Shown here in pieces: positions 44,636 to 54,200 of a DNA stretch of 64,000 bases. Every line of letters starts with the position of its first letter. The first letter of the stretch is position 1. The notes under the pieces were generated by a model. The model saw only the letters and a list, made by a program, of their open reading frames with translations, did no database searches and was not told the DNA's origin. The position numbers and the translations under genes are program-made. This DNA comes from an uncultured Pirellulaceae bacterium (GTDB lineage: Bacteria; Planctomycetota; Planctomycetia; Pirellulales; Pirellulaceae), in assembly GCA_937967505.1 (NCBI GenBank), contig CALCJM010000066.1:32385-96384 (forward strand), read 5' to 3'.

Positions 44636-46192
44636 TTACGGCCCTACGTTCAGGCGCTGCAGTAGTTTGAGGGCCCGTTGGTTAAACGGCGTCAATCGGG
44701 TGCGATTGTACTGATCGCCAATCTTGCGGATCGCTTCGGCGAGGGTTGGGTAAGGATGGATGGTGCTGCCGATTTTTGAAATTCCCAACCCGTTGGCCAT
44801 CGCCACGGTAATTTCAGAAATTAAATCACCAGCATGTTCGGAAACGATCGTGGCTCCAAGAATTCTGTCCGTTCCTTTTTGTGTGTGGACTTTGACGAAA
44901 CCGGCTGTCTGCCCGGCCAGAATCGCCCGATCAAGATCATCGAAGTGCTGTATATAGGTGTCGATCGCGATCCCTTTTGACCGCGCGTCTGCCGCGTGAA
45001 GGCCAACTTGCGCCACTTCCGGGGAGGTATAGGTTGCCCAGGGAATAATTAAATCACTGGCCTTCTTTTTTCCGAACGGCCCAATCGCGAACAGCGCATT
45101 TTGGATCACGATTCGTGCCTGAAAATCTGCCGCGTGGGTAAACTTGTACTGCGAACAGATGTCACCGGCGGCATACACGCGCGGATGGGTCGTCTGTAGG
45201 TGGTCATTGACGGTTACGCCATGATGGTCATAGTCAATGCCGACCGCGTCAAGATTCAAACCATCAATATTTGGGGCACGGCCAGCGGCAACCAGTAGTT
45301 GGTCCACGACAAACGTTTGGGTTTGATTGTTTTGCGTTACAGCAACACCGATGGAACCTTCAGGGGTACGGCTGACCTTTATGTTTCCGCTGTTCAGCAG
45401 TAGCTGCACACCGTCCTTTTCAAGTTGTTGTTGTACGATAGCGGCCGCTTCAGGATCCTCTTGCGAAAGAATCGAATCAGCGCGCTGGAACAGGGTGACC
45501 GCGCTTCCAAAACGCGCGAAGGATTGAGCCATCTCACATCCAATCGGCCCGGCACCGATCACGCCGAACCGTTTCGGGAGTTCGGTCAAAGAGAACAGTG
45601 TTTCATTGGTCAGATATTCGATCGAATCCAGTCCGGGGATTGGCGGTGCTGATGCACGAGCACCGGCGGCAATCACGGCTTTTTTATAGGTCAGTTTGGT
45701 CGTGGAGCCCTCTGCGCGGCTTACGGCGATTGTCTGGCCATCGATAAATTCCCCCTGGCCGAAATACACATCGACGCCTAGGTCCCGAAATCGTTGGGCG
45801 GAATCATTGGGGCTGATCTGGGCGCGCAAGCGCCGCATGCGCTCCATCGTTTTGCCAAAATCAAATTCGACCTGTGCGGCAACGTTGACGCCAAAGGGAC
45901 CGGCATTGCGTACCGTGGCCGCCACCCGAGCCGCCCCGATTAACGCTTTGGAGGGAACACAGCCAACATTCAGACAGTCCCCCCCCATTAACTCGCGCTC
46001 AATGAGCGCCACCCGTGCCCCCAGACCCGCTGCCCCGGCGGCAGTCACCAACCCCGCTGTCCCCGCGCCAATTACCACCAAGTGGTAAGGCCGGGTTGGT
46101 TTGGGGTTGGCCCAGTCGCCCGGATGTACGTCGGCAACCAACCTCCGGTTGTGTGCATCGTCGGGTTGTAGATGAACGTGTTCTATGGTCAT
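44636..46192 (-). CDS. Pyridine nucleotide-disulfide oxidoreductase, MerA/Lpd-like
   Basis: A 518-residue flavoprotein. The FAD fingerprint IGAGTAG is at about residues 41-47, the redox-active disulfide Cys73/Cys78 in GGDCLNVGCVPSK, the NAD(P) site VIGAGPIGCEMAQ, and VYAAGDI. The dimerisation domain ends with STIHPYPTLAEAIRKI, containing the His-Glu active-site partner. It has a 35-residue N-terminal extension but no heavy-metal-binding domain, and it lacks the C-terminal cysteine pair of mercuric reductases, so Hg(II) reduction is unlikely. It is not next to 2-oxo-acid dehydrogenase genes either. GAGG precedes the ATG. Physiological substrate unknown. Confidence 0.9.
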   Translation of the reverse strand: MTIEHVHLQPDDAHNRRLVADVHPGDWANPKPTRPYHLVVIGAGTAGLVTAAGAAGLGARVALIERELMGGDCLNVGCVPSKALIGAARVAATVRNAGPFGVNVAAQVEFDFGKTMERMRRLRAQISPNDSAQRFRDLGVDVYFGQGEFIDGQTIAVSRAEGSTTKLTYKKAVIAAGARASAPPIPGLDSIEYLTNETLFSLTELPKRFGVIGAGPIGCEMAQSFARFGSAVTLFQRADSILSQEDPEAAAIVQQQLEKDGVQLLLNSGNIKVSRTPEGSIGVAVTQNNQTQTFVVDQLLVAAGRAPNIDGLNLDAVGIDYDHHGVTVNDHLQTTHPRVYAAGDICSQYKFTHAADFQARIVIQNALFAIGPFGKKKASDLIIPWATYTSPEVAQVGLHAADARSKGIAIDTYIQHFDDLDRAILAGQTAGFVKVHTQKGTDRILGATIVSEHAGDLISEITVAMANGLGISKIGSTIHPYPTLAEAIRKIGDQYNRTRLTPFNQRALKLLQRLNVGP

Positions 46193-46628
46193 GAGGACCT
46201 CTTTTTCGTTTCAATTGGCAATCGGATAACGGCAAAATTTTTATCGCCGGAGAAGGTGTGTCGAAGGTGGAGGTCGTTCTGTCGCCAGACATCTACCCTG
46301 ACACGCGTGCGGTAGAAATAAGGGACGTGCGTTTTGGATTTTAGCCCAGTCATTGGTTGGTGGTAACCAAGTCAATCCGGGTTTTAAGGCGATTGGCAGT
46401 TGAAAGCTGACCGTTGGCGATGCTGCCAGCTTCGCTCCGACACCGGCAGCGTCGCCAACGGATGGTAAATTCCTGACTGCCTGTCGCCTAAGTTAAATGT
46501 ATCCAGAGTACTCCGTTTCCCGGGCGCGTTGGTCATGGCTGGTTGCCATGGCTGGTTCTCCATGGTCTAACTTGATGATCCTCGGGGCTGCCGCGGCCCG
46601 CCAGTACTTCCGCTGAATTTGATGAACG
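46193..46628. other. Gap between divergent flavoprotein and miaA genes
   Basis: 436 bases. It must hold promoters for both divergent genes, but no box is clear enough to call. It contains hairpin element copy 5 at 46388-46488. No supported gene. Confidence 0.6.
46388..46488 (+). repeat. Dispersed hairpin element, copy 5 (full length, 101 bp)
   Basis: Same orientation as copies 1 and 3, and nearly identical to copy 3. It starts GGCGATTGGCAGTTGAAAGC, has inner arms CCGTTGGCGATGCTGCCAGC and CGGCAGCGTCGCCAACGG, and ends GACTGCCTGTCGCC. Located in the divergent gap upstream of miaA. Confidence 0.92.
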
Positions 46629-47609
46629 ATGTCTGAAAGCGAAACGCCAAATTACAAAGCGATTCCTGTTGCCGAAATAATAGAACGCTGTTGGTTTCTG
46701 ACCGGAGCCACGGCCAGCGGGAAAACGGCCGTCAGCCTTGAATTGGCGAATCGTCTCGATGCCGAGATTGTTTCGATGGACTCCATGGCGATCTACCGCC
46801 TGATGGATGTCGGCACTGCGAAACCGAGTGTCGAGCAACGGACTGCCGTTAGCCATCATTTGATCGATATCGTCGATCCAGATGAGATGTTCAGCACTTC
46901 ACGATATCACGAAATGGCTCACGCGGCGGTCGAGGAAATCTGGTCGCGCGGAAAAAAAGTGCTGTTTGTTGGCGGCACCGCGCTGTATCTCAAAGCGATA
47001 CTGAGAGGGATCTTTCAGGGGCCACCGGCGGATTGGGAGTTTCGCAAGGAGGTCGAGACAGATTTGAACCAGTTCGGTGATGAGTACCTGCATCAGCGTC
47101 TGCAACTGGTGGACCCGGTATCGGCACACAACCTGCATCCCAACGATCATCGCCGGATCATTCGCGCGCTAGAAGTATTCAAAACCACTGGAAAACCGCT
47201 CAGCCACCTCCAGCTGGAGTTCGATCAATCGACGGCAGCGGAAGACTGCCGTGTGTTTGCCCTGCGACATGCCCGGCCGATTCTGCATCAGCGCATTGAA
47301 CAGCGCGTGACGACAATGTTTGAGAAGGGATTATTGGACGAGGTAAAAGAAATTCGCGCGAAGTATGCGACGCTTTCCCGTACGGCCGCTCAGGCTGTAG
47401 GTTACAAGGAAGCGCTGGAGTATCTGGATGGGCAGATGACAATGGAAGAGGCTGTTGAACGTATGCGGATCAGAACCCGCCGGTTTGCCCGGCATCAAGA
47501 GACATGGTTTCGTGGGTTAACCGAGTGCCGGATGGTTGATCTGGACAGTGAGTTCGAAACGGATGCAACGGTGGATCGCCTGATGGAGTTGTCACAAACC
47601 GCAGGCTGA
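46629..47609 (+). CDS. miaA: tRNA dimethylallyltransferase
   Basis: A 326-residue MiaA. The P-loop GATASGKT lies at residues 26-33, SMDSMAIYRLMDVGTAKP follows (the DSxQxYR-type base-recognition motif), then HHLIDIVDPDE, VGGTALYLKAIL, and the tRNA-binding NDHRRIIRALEV. It adds a dimethylallyl group to N6 of A37 in tRNAs that read UNN codons. Glutamine of the usual DSRQVYR motif is replaced (DSMAIYR), a variant common outside proteobacteria. It starts with ATG and has no obvious ribosome-binding site. aspS follows 215 bases downstream. Confidence 0.96.
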   Translation: MSESETPNYKAIPVAEIIERCWFLTGATASGKTAVSLELANRLDAEIVSMDSMAIYRLMDVGTAKPSVEQRTAVSHHLIDIVDPDEMFSTSRYHEMAHAAVEEIWSRGKKVLFVGGTALYLKAILRGIFQGPPADWEFRKEVETDLNQFGDEYLHQRLQLVDPVSAHNLHPNDHRRIIRALEVFKTTGKPLSHLQLEFDQSTAAEDCRVFALRHARPILHQRIEQRVTTMFEKGLLDEVKEIRAKYATLSRTAAQAVGYKEALEYLDGQMTMEEAVERMRIRTRRFARHQETWFRGLTECRMVDLDSEFETDATVDRLMELSQTAG

Positions 47610-47823
47610 ATTACGGCATGAATATGTCTGCCGGTTTCTGAACCTGATCTGCGGGGGATGGAAAACGCGACGCATCCTGGAAGATTTAATCATTTGGCAA
47701 CGATTTGTCGTTGATTGGCCCGCGCCATTCGAATTCGGCTTTAAATATTTGGCGTTTGCTGCCATACTGCCGGGCTTTTCGAGGACGCGCCTGTCTGCCA
47801 CTTTCGGCATGATGGCCGCCCGG

Positions 47824-49635
47824 ATGCTGAACACTTTCCACTGGATTTTTGAAGTGCTACGAACACATACCTGCGGCGAACTGAACAAAGACCACATTGG
47901 CCAGACCGTAACCCTTTCGGGATGGGTCGATCGGGTACGCGATCATGGCGGTGGAAAATTTATCGACTTGCGCGATCGGTACGGAAAAACCCAGGTCGTC
48001 ATCGATCCGGATTCCCCCCAATCCGCGATGGACAATGTGCAGCCGGTTCGCAATGAATACGTGATTCAGGTGATTGGAAAAGTCATTCAGCGACCTGCGG
48101 GACAGGATAACCCCAAGATTTCCACCGGTGAAATCGAGTTGCATGTCCAGGAACTGCAGGTGCTTAATGTTTGCAAGACACCACCGTTTGTTCCCAACCA
48201 AAAAGATCTTCCCAACGAAGACCTGCGACTGAAGCACCGGTATCTGGACCTGCGCCGCCAGCCGATGCAGGATACGCTGGTTCTGCGTAGTAAAATCATC
48301 AAAGCGATGCGCGACTACAGTGAGGCAAATGATTTTATCGACGTGGAAACTCCGATTCTGGGCCGTAGCACGCCCGAAGGAGCACGGGACTATCTGGTTC
48401 CCAGTCGTGTACACAACGGGAGTTTTTACGCGCTGCCGCAGTCGCCGCAGATCTACAAGCAAATCATGATGATCGCGGGTTATGATCGTTATGTGCAGGT
48501 CGCGCGCTGCTTTCGCGATGAGGACCTGCGGGCCGACCGCCAGCCAGAATTTACTCAGCTGGATATGGAAATGTCGTTCGTCGATAGTGACGATGTGATT
48601 GGCATGATCGACGGTATGATGCAGAAATTGGCCAAGGACATCCTGAACATCGACCTGCCATTGCCGTTGCCACGCATGACATGGGACGAAGCGATGACCC
48701 GTTTTGGTCACGATGCACCGGACCTGCGTTTTGGGGTTGAAATCGTAGATCTGACGGACATTGCGGCGAAAACTGAATTTCGTGTCTTCCGCAGTGTCGC
48801 TGACGCGGGCAATCACGTGCGTGGCATCTGCGCACCCAACGGCCAATCGAAGTTCTCTCGTCGCGGTATCGACGAATTGACAAAAATGGTTCAGGAAGAT
48901 TTTGGGGCCAAAGGGCTGGCGTGGTTCCGCGTTGAGGACGACGGAAAACTGAATTCCACGATCGCCAAAAACTTCACCGCAGAAGAACTGGCCGAAATCG
49001 CATCGCGTATGGGTGCCAATCCGGGCGATTTGATCATGATCATCGCCGACACCTGGGAAGTCAGCTGTAAGGCGCTCTACGGCTTGCGGAAACGCATCGG
49101 TGCGGAACTGGAACTGTTTGATCCGCAGGAGATGAATTTCTCCTGGGTGACTGAATTTCCGATGTTCGAACACGACGCCGAAGCGGATCGCTGGATCGCA
49201 ATGCATCACCCGTTTACCGCGCCTCTGGTCGAAGATCTGGGACATTTGGATACCGATCCGGGCAAAGCGCGGGCTCAGGCGTATGACTTGGTCATTAACG
49301 GGTACGAGGCCGGCGGCGGAACGATTCGGATCCACGATAACAAGGTCCAGCAAAAAGTCTTTGGTCTGCTGGGACTGGATGCGGAGGCGGCTCAGGAGCG
49401 GTTTGGTTTCCTGCTGGACGCACTTCAGTACGGTGCACCACCGCACGGTGGAATCGCGTTGGGAATTGATCGCGTAGTGATGCTGTTCAACAACCTAGAG
49501 AACATCCGTGACTGTATCGCGTTCCCCAAGACGCAAAAGGCGACGGATTTGATGATGGAGGCTCCGAACCTTGTGGAAACCCTACAGTTGAAAGAACTGG
49601 GGATCGAGGTTTTGGGAAAAGACGAAGACGAGTAA
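47824..49635 (+). CDS. aspS: Aspartyl-tRNA synthetase, bacterial type
   Basis: About 603 residues. The N-terminal OB anticodon-binding domain begins LRTHTCGELNKDHIGQTV and GGKFIDLRDRYGKTQVV. The class II catalytic core has YALPQSPQIYKQIMMIAGYDRY (motif 2 region follows with RCFRDEDLRADRQPEFTQLD) and motif 3 GGIALGIDRVVML. The central GAD insertion marks the bacterial type. ATG 47824 is taken as start; GTG 47854, right at the conserved LRTHTC, is also plausible. Neither has a strong ribosome-binding site. It charges tRNA-Asp, and in many bacteria without AsnRS also tRNA-Asn. Confidence 0.96.
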   Translation: MLNTFHWIFEVLRTHTCGELNKDHIGQTVTLSGWVDRVRDHGGGKFIDLRDRYGKTQVVIDPDSPQSAMDNVQPVRNEYVIQVIGKVIQRPAGQDNPKISTGEIELHVQELQVLNVCKTPPFVPNQKDLPNEDLRLKHRYLDLRRQPMQDTLVLRSKIIKAMRDYSEANDFIDVETPILGRSTPEGARDYLVPSRVHNGSFYALPQSPQIYKQIMMIAGYDRYVQVARCFRDEDLRADRQPEFTQLDMEMSFVDSDDVIGMIDGMMQKLAKDILNIDLPLPLPRMTWDEAMTRFGHDAPDLRFGVEIVDLTDIAAKTEFRVFRSVADAGNHVRGICAPNGQSKFSRRGIDELTKMVQEDFGAKGLAWFRVEDDGKLNSTIAKNFTAEELAEIASRMGANPGDLIMIIADTWEVSCKALYGLRKRIGAELELFDPQEMNFSWVTEFPMFEHDAEADRWIAMHHPFTAPLVEDLGHLDTDPGKARAQAYDLVINGYEAGGGTIRIHDNKVQQKVFGLLGLDAEAAQERFGFLLDALQYGAPPHGGIALGIDRVVMLFNNLENIRDCIAFPKTQKATDLMMEAPNLVETLQLKELGIEVLGKDEDE

Positions 49636-49766
49636 CTTAAGCCGGTGGTTTGTTGAGCCAATGACAACACGACTTGTGAGCCGTTGTTGGTGGATGATCC
49701 TAAACCACCTGTCCCACCTGTCGCCAAGTCTTGCTTATTACGGCTTTCTCTCCTGCTCCCTTAAAG

Positions 49767-49807
49767 AATGCCGAATTGAGAATGCCGAATTGAGAATGCT
49801 GAATAAA
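49767..49807. repeat. 14-bp tandem repeat, 2.9 units
   Basis: Unit AATGCCGAATTGAG occurs twice exactly (49767-49780 and 49781-49794), then partially as AATGCTGAATAAA. It lies between the convergent ends of aspS and the secretin-like gene. Confidence 0.85.
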
Positions 49808-49841
49808 AGCGTGGTGGGGTTTGGGTAATATATACCGGCGG

Positions 49842-52703
49842 CTACCGGTCCTGACCACGCCCGCCGCCGCGTCGTCCACCACCACCGCGCTGGCCGCCGC
49901 CTCGTTGTCCGCCTCCGCCGCCCCGTTGCTGTCCACCACCGCGGAAGCTTTGCCTCAGGGCGTCCCGAAAGGCTCTTTGCTCGCTGCTGTTGGATGATTT
50001 CTTGTCACCGCCTGACGCTTCGTTGGCAGAAAACTCGGAACCGTCTTCCTCCGACTCGCTGACTGTGACTACCTTGCTACCAAACTTTTGCTGAATGATT
50101 TTCAACGCGGCTGCCGTCACACTACCGCTGGGCAGGATTTTCGCCCGTTTGGTGCTGGAAATTTTGGGGACATCAATTTGCATCACAAGTGACTTGACCT
50201 GTTTGAAAATAAATTCGGGGCCTGTAATCAAAATTTGGTCGGTTTCTTTGTCCAAATCCAGTCGGATTTTTGGCTGGTCCTGTTCGGGGTTGTCGCCGCC
50301 AATTTCACCGCCTCCGCCGGCCATGGCCTGCATCATTTGGGCGACCTGTTCCTCCGCATCGTTGCCATCGCCCTGCTGAGCCTGCTCATTTGACTGAATG
50401 TAATTGGCCATCAGATTTTGAATGTGCATGAGCACTTCCTCAGGATCTCGGTGGCGAATCTGAATCGCGTAGAATTGTCCCGCCAGCTCCGGATCCTGTG
50501 GAGCGGTCGGCACATCAAAGGTATCAATCGCGTCCTGAATGACCTCTAGGTCACTTTGGGTTGCACCGCTGATGTAAATCAGGTTCAGCGGCACGTACAT
50601 TCCGACCAGAACATCACCTTCCAGTGCAATCACACCCTTGGAGGATGACGTACCACCGCCCATGATCCCGCCCAGCAGATCGCCGGCGCCTTCACCAGCC
50701 ATATTCCCAACAATGCCCGACAACAGGTCACCACCGCCACCTCCCGACGAACCACCGCTCAGACCGAACATCGTCTCGAGGGCTGATTTGATCGAGGCCG
50801 CATTTTTGTATTTCAGATAGAATACCGTCAGCCCCTGATCGGTACCGTCTGCGCCAACCTCTTGAAGCAGAATCGATTCAAGATCATCCAATGCGTCCAG
50901 ATCATCCGATTCGATCAAAATCCCGAATGCCGTTCCTTTAATGGTGACCGGCGAACCGGGAACCGAAGGGTCAAGCTCCGGTGGCAGGTAGTCAGCGCTG
51001 GAGGCTTCACGGGGCTCAGCGCTGCTGTTGCCGTCGGGATTGCTGTTTCCGTTGTCGTCTGATTGAGGCCGGTATGCGACGGTGCTGGCCAAGGACAGGT
51101 TCAGCAGTCCAGACGTAACCAAAGCCGAACGTCCGGTGGAGGCTCGGCTGGCGGAGGCATTGTCCGCTGATTCCGTTTTTTCGGGGACTGCTTCGAGCGT
51201 CGCAGGCGGAGAAACGATCTCATCTTCGACGGGCCAAAGGTCGTCCGAAGACGGTGTACGGAAACGTTTGATCCCGCCAATGGGTTTTTTCCTGTCTTCG
51301 GGCATGATAATCCGCAAGCTGTTCTTGCGACTGGTGGCGCGCCAATAATCCGGCACGGACTGCATCAAGTCGTCACGTTTGCCGGGCGGCAGTTTTATGA
51401 TCCGTGCGTTGGTGCGAACACGATCGGGGTCGAGCTGCTGTGCCTGATCCAGTTGCACAATGGTTTGCGTTGTTTCGAAGATCTCCGCTGGTGTGCCCCG
51501 GATGACAATGTAGTTCTGCACCGTGTTGGCCAGTAGTTTGGGGCCGGAGGTGCTTTCCGCATCTTTGCCTACGTTCATCAGCGATTGTACCGCTGACAGG
51601 ATTGACGAAGCACTGGAGTTTTCCAACTGAACGATTTTGGTAGTGCCCGATTCGCCCCGCAATGTCGCGATCGTTTCGGCAGCCAGTTTGTGATGTTCCT
51701 TGCGGCCCCGCAGGACAATGGCTCCGGTGGCATCGTCCTGACCGACCGTAGCGTCAGTGCCATCGAGCATCGTTTCCATAACTTTGCGGGCCACTTCAGG
51801 ATCGGTGAAGACGGAGTAGCTTTTCAAATACGGGCGTTCTGTGTTGACATCCTCTTCTGTCGCCGCCACATCAATCACCGCCGCAATATTTTTAAACTCC
51901 TCAATCGCCGTTGGGGTGCCCTTAAGGATCAAACGGTTACTGGATGGATCGACAACGATTACCAGCGAGCCGTCGTCACGTTGATAGGTTTCGTCTTCGA
52001 TTCCCAACAAACGACGGGAGACTATTAAAAATTGCTCTGGATCGTAATGCTTAAGGCCATACGTGGAGAAACTGGTCGCCTTGCGTTTAGTCATCGCAAT
52101 GATGGTGTCGCGCACCTTGCGGAGGTTCGCACCGGTATCACGCGCGTGAAACTCGTTCGCGGAAGGAAGAATCTGTGCGAATTGTTGATACTGTTGGGAA
52201 ACCGCCAGACGCAAATCCGGTTCGACATCCACCACGTTGATGTCTCCCAAAGTGAAATGACAAGTCACGATTTCATAATCGCCACGCTGATCCAGTTGGT
52301 CAGGTGTGATCGTTTCGATCAACTCTTCCGGCAGCGGTGAAGATGCTTCGGTCAGGATTAACTGATTGCGATTGCGAACAATGGTGTAGGGAGGCTGGTG
52401 GAGTCGCAGGGCGTAATTGATCTGGTCCAGTGCTTCGAGTGCGGTGTACTTCTGATTGTCGGTCAGCGTGAAAGTGCCCTCCGGCCAATCCGAGATAGGC
52501 TGCCACGAGTATCCAGTCTGTTCGGCAAACCACGGAACGACATCTTTCCAGTCTGCTTTGTCGAACGAGAACTGAATGGTTTTGTCACTGGACGATTGCG
52601 ACGGTTGACTGGCCGAAGGTTGCTCTGCCAGCGGTGCCGGAGTCTGTGCAGTGGCTGGCGGAGCCAGACAAAGAACGAGAATCAGGGTCAAAGTACGGTA
52701 CAT
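49842..52703 (-). CDS. Secretin-N-domain exported protein with RGG-rich tail
   Basis: A 953-residue protein. The signal peptide (YRTLTLILVLCLAPPATAQ) fixes the start at 52703; upstream in-frame codons are non-specific. At least four secretin N1/NolW-type repeats are visible, e.g. TKIVQLENSSASSILSAVQ, FYLKYKNAASIKSALETMF and FYAIQIRHRDPEEVLMHIQ. The C-terminal secretin pore domain is absent. A Gly/Ser-rich linker lies near residue 670. The last 35 residues are a run of RGG/QRGG repeats, rare in bacteria. It is probably a periplasmic or outer-membrane scaffold of a planctomycete type II/IV-like machine. No partner genes are adjacent. Confidence 0.82.
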   Translation of the reverse strand: MYRTLTLILVLCLAPPATAQTPAPLAEQPSASQPSQSSSDKTIQFSFDKADWKDVVPWFAEQTGYSWQPISDWPEGTFTLTDNQKYTALEALDQINYALRLHQPPYTIVRNRNQLILTEASSPLPEELIETITPDQLDQRGDYEIVTCHFTLGDINVVDVEPDLRLAVSQQYQQFAQILPSANEFHARDTGANLRKVRDTIIAMTKRKATSFSTYGLKHYDPEQFLIVSRRLLGIEDETYQRDDGSLVIVVDPSSNRLILKGTPTAIEEFKNIAAVIDVAATEEDVNTERPYLKSYSVFTDPEVARKVMETMLDGTDATVGQDDATGAIVLRGRKEHHKLAAETIATLRGESGTTKIVQLENSSASSILSAVQSLMNVGKDAESTSGPKLLANTVQNYIVIRGTPAEIFETTQTIVQLDQAQQLDPDRVRTNARIIKLPPGKRDDLMQSVPDYWRATSRKNSLRIIMPEDRKKPIGGIKRFRTPSSDDLWPVEDEIVSPPATLEAVPEKTESADNASASRASTGRSALVTSGLLNLSLASTVAYRPQSDDNGNSNPDGNSSAEPREASSADYLPPELDPSVPGSPVTIKGTAFGILIESDDLDALDDLESILLQEVGADGTDQGLTVFYLKYKNAASIKSALETMFGLSGGSSGGGGGDLLSGIVGNMAGEGAGDLLGGIMGGGTSSSKGVIALEGDVLVGMYVPLNLIYISGATQSDLEVIQDAIDTFDVPTAPQDPELAGQFYAIQIRHRDPEEVLMHIQNLMANYIQSNEQAQQGDGNDAEEQVAQMMQAMAGGGGEIGGDNPEQDQPKIRLDLDKETDQILITGPEFIFKQVKSLVMQIDVPKISSTKRAKILPSGSVTAAALKIIQQKFGSKVVTVSESEEDGSEFSANEASGGDKKSSNSSEQRAFRDALRQSFRGGGQQRGGGGGQRGGGQRGGGGRRGGGRGQDR

Positions 52704-53174
52704 GAAAACTGCATTAATAAAATGAGGGGATGGCACCAAGTAATCGGGGGAAGCAAAGATGCCGGGTTTTCCTGATTGATTAGTGTAAATCACGGTTATC
52801 GCATCGAGGGCTTTTTCGTCAGTAAACAGGGTAAAAGAGAGGGAACCGCACCCGGCGGATGCAGTTGAGCCCTCTCCTTGATCTGGTAGACTCGTTCGTT
52901 CTGTTAAATATTACTGTGAAATGGGTTGTGTGGTTTGATCAGGTTGAAAAAAGCCTTCACAAAAAATCAGATTGTGAGGATTTGCCTGCATAACCCGAAC
53001 AGCAACGACCAAACTATAGCACTTTGCGGTGCGGAAGTAGTGGAAACTGAGCAATTGGCAGGGTATGACCCGCTGCCGAATTGGCCTCCCTTTCCTTGAC
53101 AGTCACGTAAAAATCATCCTGCCAGGACTCATGGCGACTTAATTTGGACATCATAACTGTGGACAATAACTGAA
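52704..53174. other. Divergent gap between the secretin-like gene and tsaD
   Basis: 471 bases with no supported gene. It should hold the promoters of both divergent genes. No inverted repeat or recognisable control site stood out. Confidence 0.55.
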
Positions 53175-54200
53175 GTGAAAATACTTGCCATTGAAACGAC
53201 CTGCGACGAAACGGCTGCGGCGGTGCTGGGCGACGATTTGACAATTTTTGCCAGCGTCGTCGCTTCTCAGGAAGATCTGCACGAGCAATATCGGGGAGTT
53301 GTGCCGGAGATTGCGGCGCGGGCCCATGTGGAGCGTATCCTGCCGGTGATTCACGAAACGGTGCAAAAATCGGGGTTCACACTTTCGGAGCTGGATGCGA
53401 TTGCGGTTGCCAATACGCCGGGATTGTCGGGTTCGCTATTGGTTGGCTTGACAGCGGCCAAGGCACTGGCATTTGCGTTGGACAAGCCACTGGTAACGAT
53501 CAACCACCTGCATGCCCACGTATACGCTTGCCAGTTGGAATCGAACAGATCCGTGTTCCCGTGCGTGGGGATGATCGTCAGTGGTGGACACACGCACTTG
53601 TATCATTACTCCGATGCTCTGAATCCGGAATACCTAGGCGGCACGATCGACGATGCGGCCGGCGAAGCATTCGACAAAGTTGCCAGCATGTTGAAACTGC
53701 GTTACCCGGGAGGTCCGGAAATTTCAAAGCTAGCTTTGCATGGAAACCCCCAAGCACACGCTTTCCCCAGAAGTTTTCTGAAAGAGGACCGACTGGATTT
53801 CAGTTTCAGTGGTTTGAAGACGGCGGTACGGTATTCCATAACGGGGCCCGGCAATATCGACCCAACTTCGATCGAGCTAACCGAAAAACAATCGGCTGAT
53901 ATTGCCGCCAGTTTCCAGCAAGCAGTAGTGGATTGTTTGGTTGCCAAGGCGATGCAGGCGGTCAGGAAAACAGGGCTGAAGCGTTTGTGTGTGGGCGGCG
54001 GCGTCGCGGCCAATCGAGTCTTCCGCGACCAGCTGCAGGTGGCGTGTAATGAGCAGGGCGTAACCCTGCACATTGCGCCCTTGAAATTCTGTACGGACAA
54101 CGCCGTGATGGGGGCGATTGCGTTCGAGCGATTGAAAGCGGGGTTGGTGGATGAACTGGACATTGACATTTTGCCGGGGCTGGTGCGCGAAAAGCAGTAA
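53175..54200 (+). CDS. tsaD: tRNA N6-adenosine threonylcarbamoyltransferase
   Basis: A 341-residue TsaD/Kae1/Gcp protein: ILAIETTCDETAAAVL at the start, the iron-binding INHLHAHVYA histidines, SGGHTHLY, GEAFDKVASML and the late CTDNAVMGAIA aspartate. It starts with GTG 53175, exactly at the family N-terminus. With TsaB, TsaE and TsaC it makes t6A at position 37 of ANN-reading tRNAs. Those partners are not in the window. It is the second A37-modification gene here after miaA. Confidence 0.97.
   Translation: MKILAIETTCDETAAAVLGDDLTIFASVVASQEDLHEQYRGVVPEIAARAHVERILPVIHETVQKSGFTLSELDAIAVANTPGLSGSLLVGLTAAKALAFALDKPLVTINHLHAHVYACQLESNRSVFPCVGMIVSGGHTHLYHYSDALNPEYLGGTIDDAAGEAFDKVASMLKLRYPGGPEISKLALHGNPQAHAFPRSFLKEDRLDFSFSGLKTAVRYSITGPGNIDPTSIELTEKQSADIAASFQQAVVDCLVAKAMQAVRKTGLKRLCVGGGVAANRVFRDQLQVACNEQGVTLHIAPLKFCTDNAVMGAIAFERLKAGLVDELDIDILPGLVREKQ

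Noticed and set aside
44636..46192. Mercuric reductase (merA)
   Set aside because: No heavy-metal-binding N-terminal domain, no C-terminal cysteine pair and no mer genes nearby. Kept as a general disulfide oxidoreductase.
47857..49446. 529-codon open frame antisense to aspS
   Set aside because: Its product has no motif and its codons mirror those of the aspartyl-tRNA synthetase gene. Long antisense frames are expected opposite a conserved GC-biased gene.
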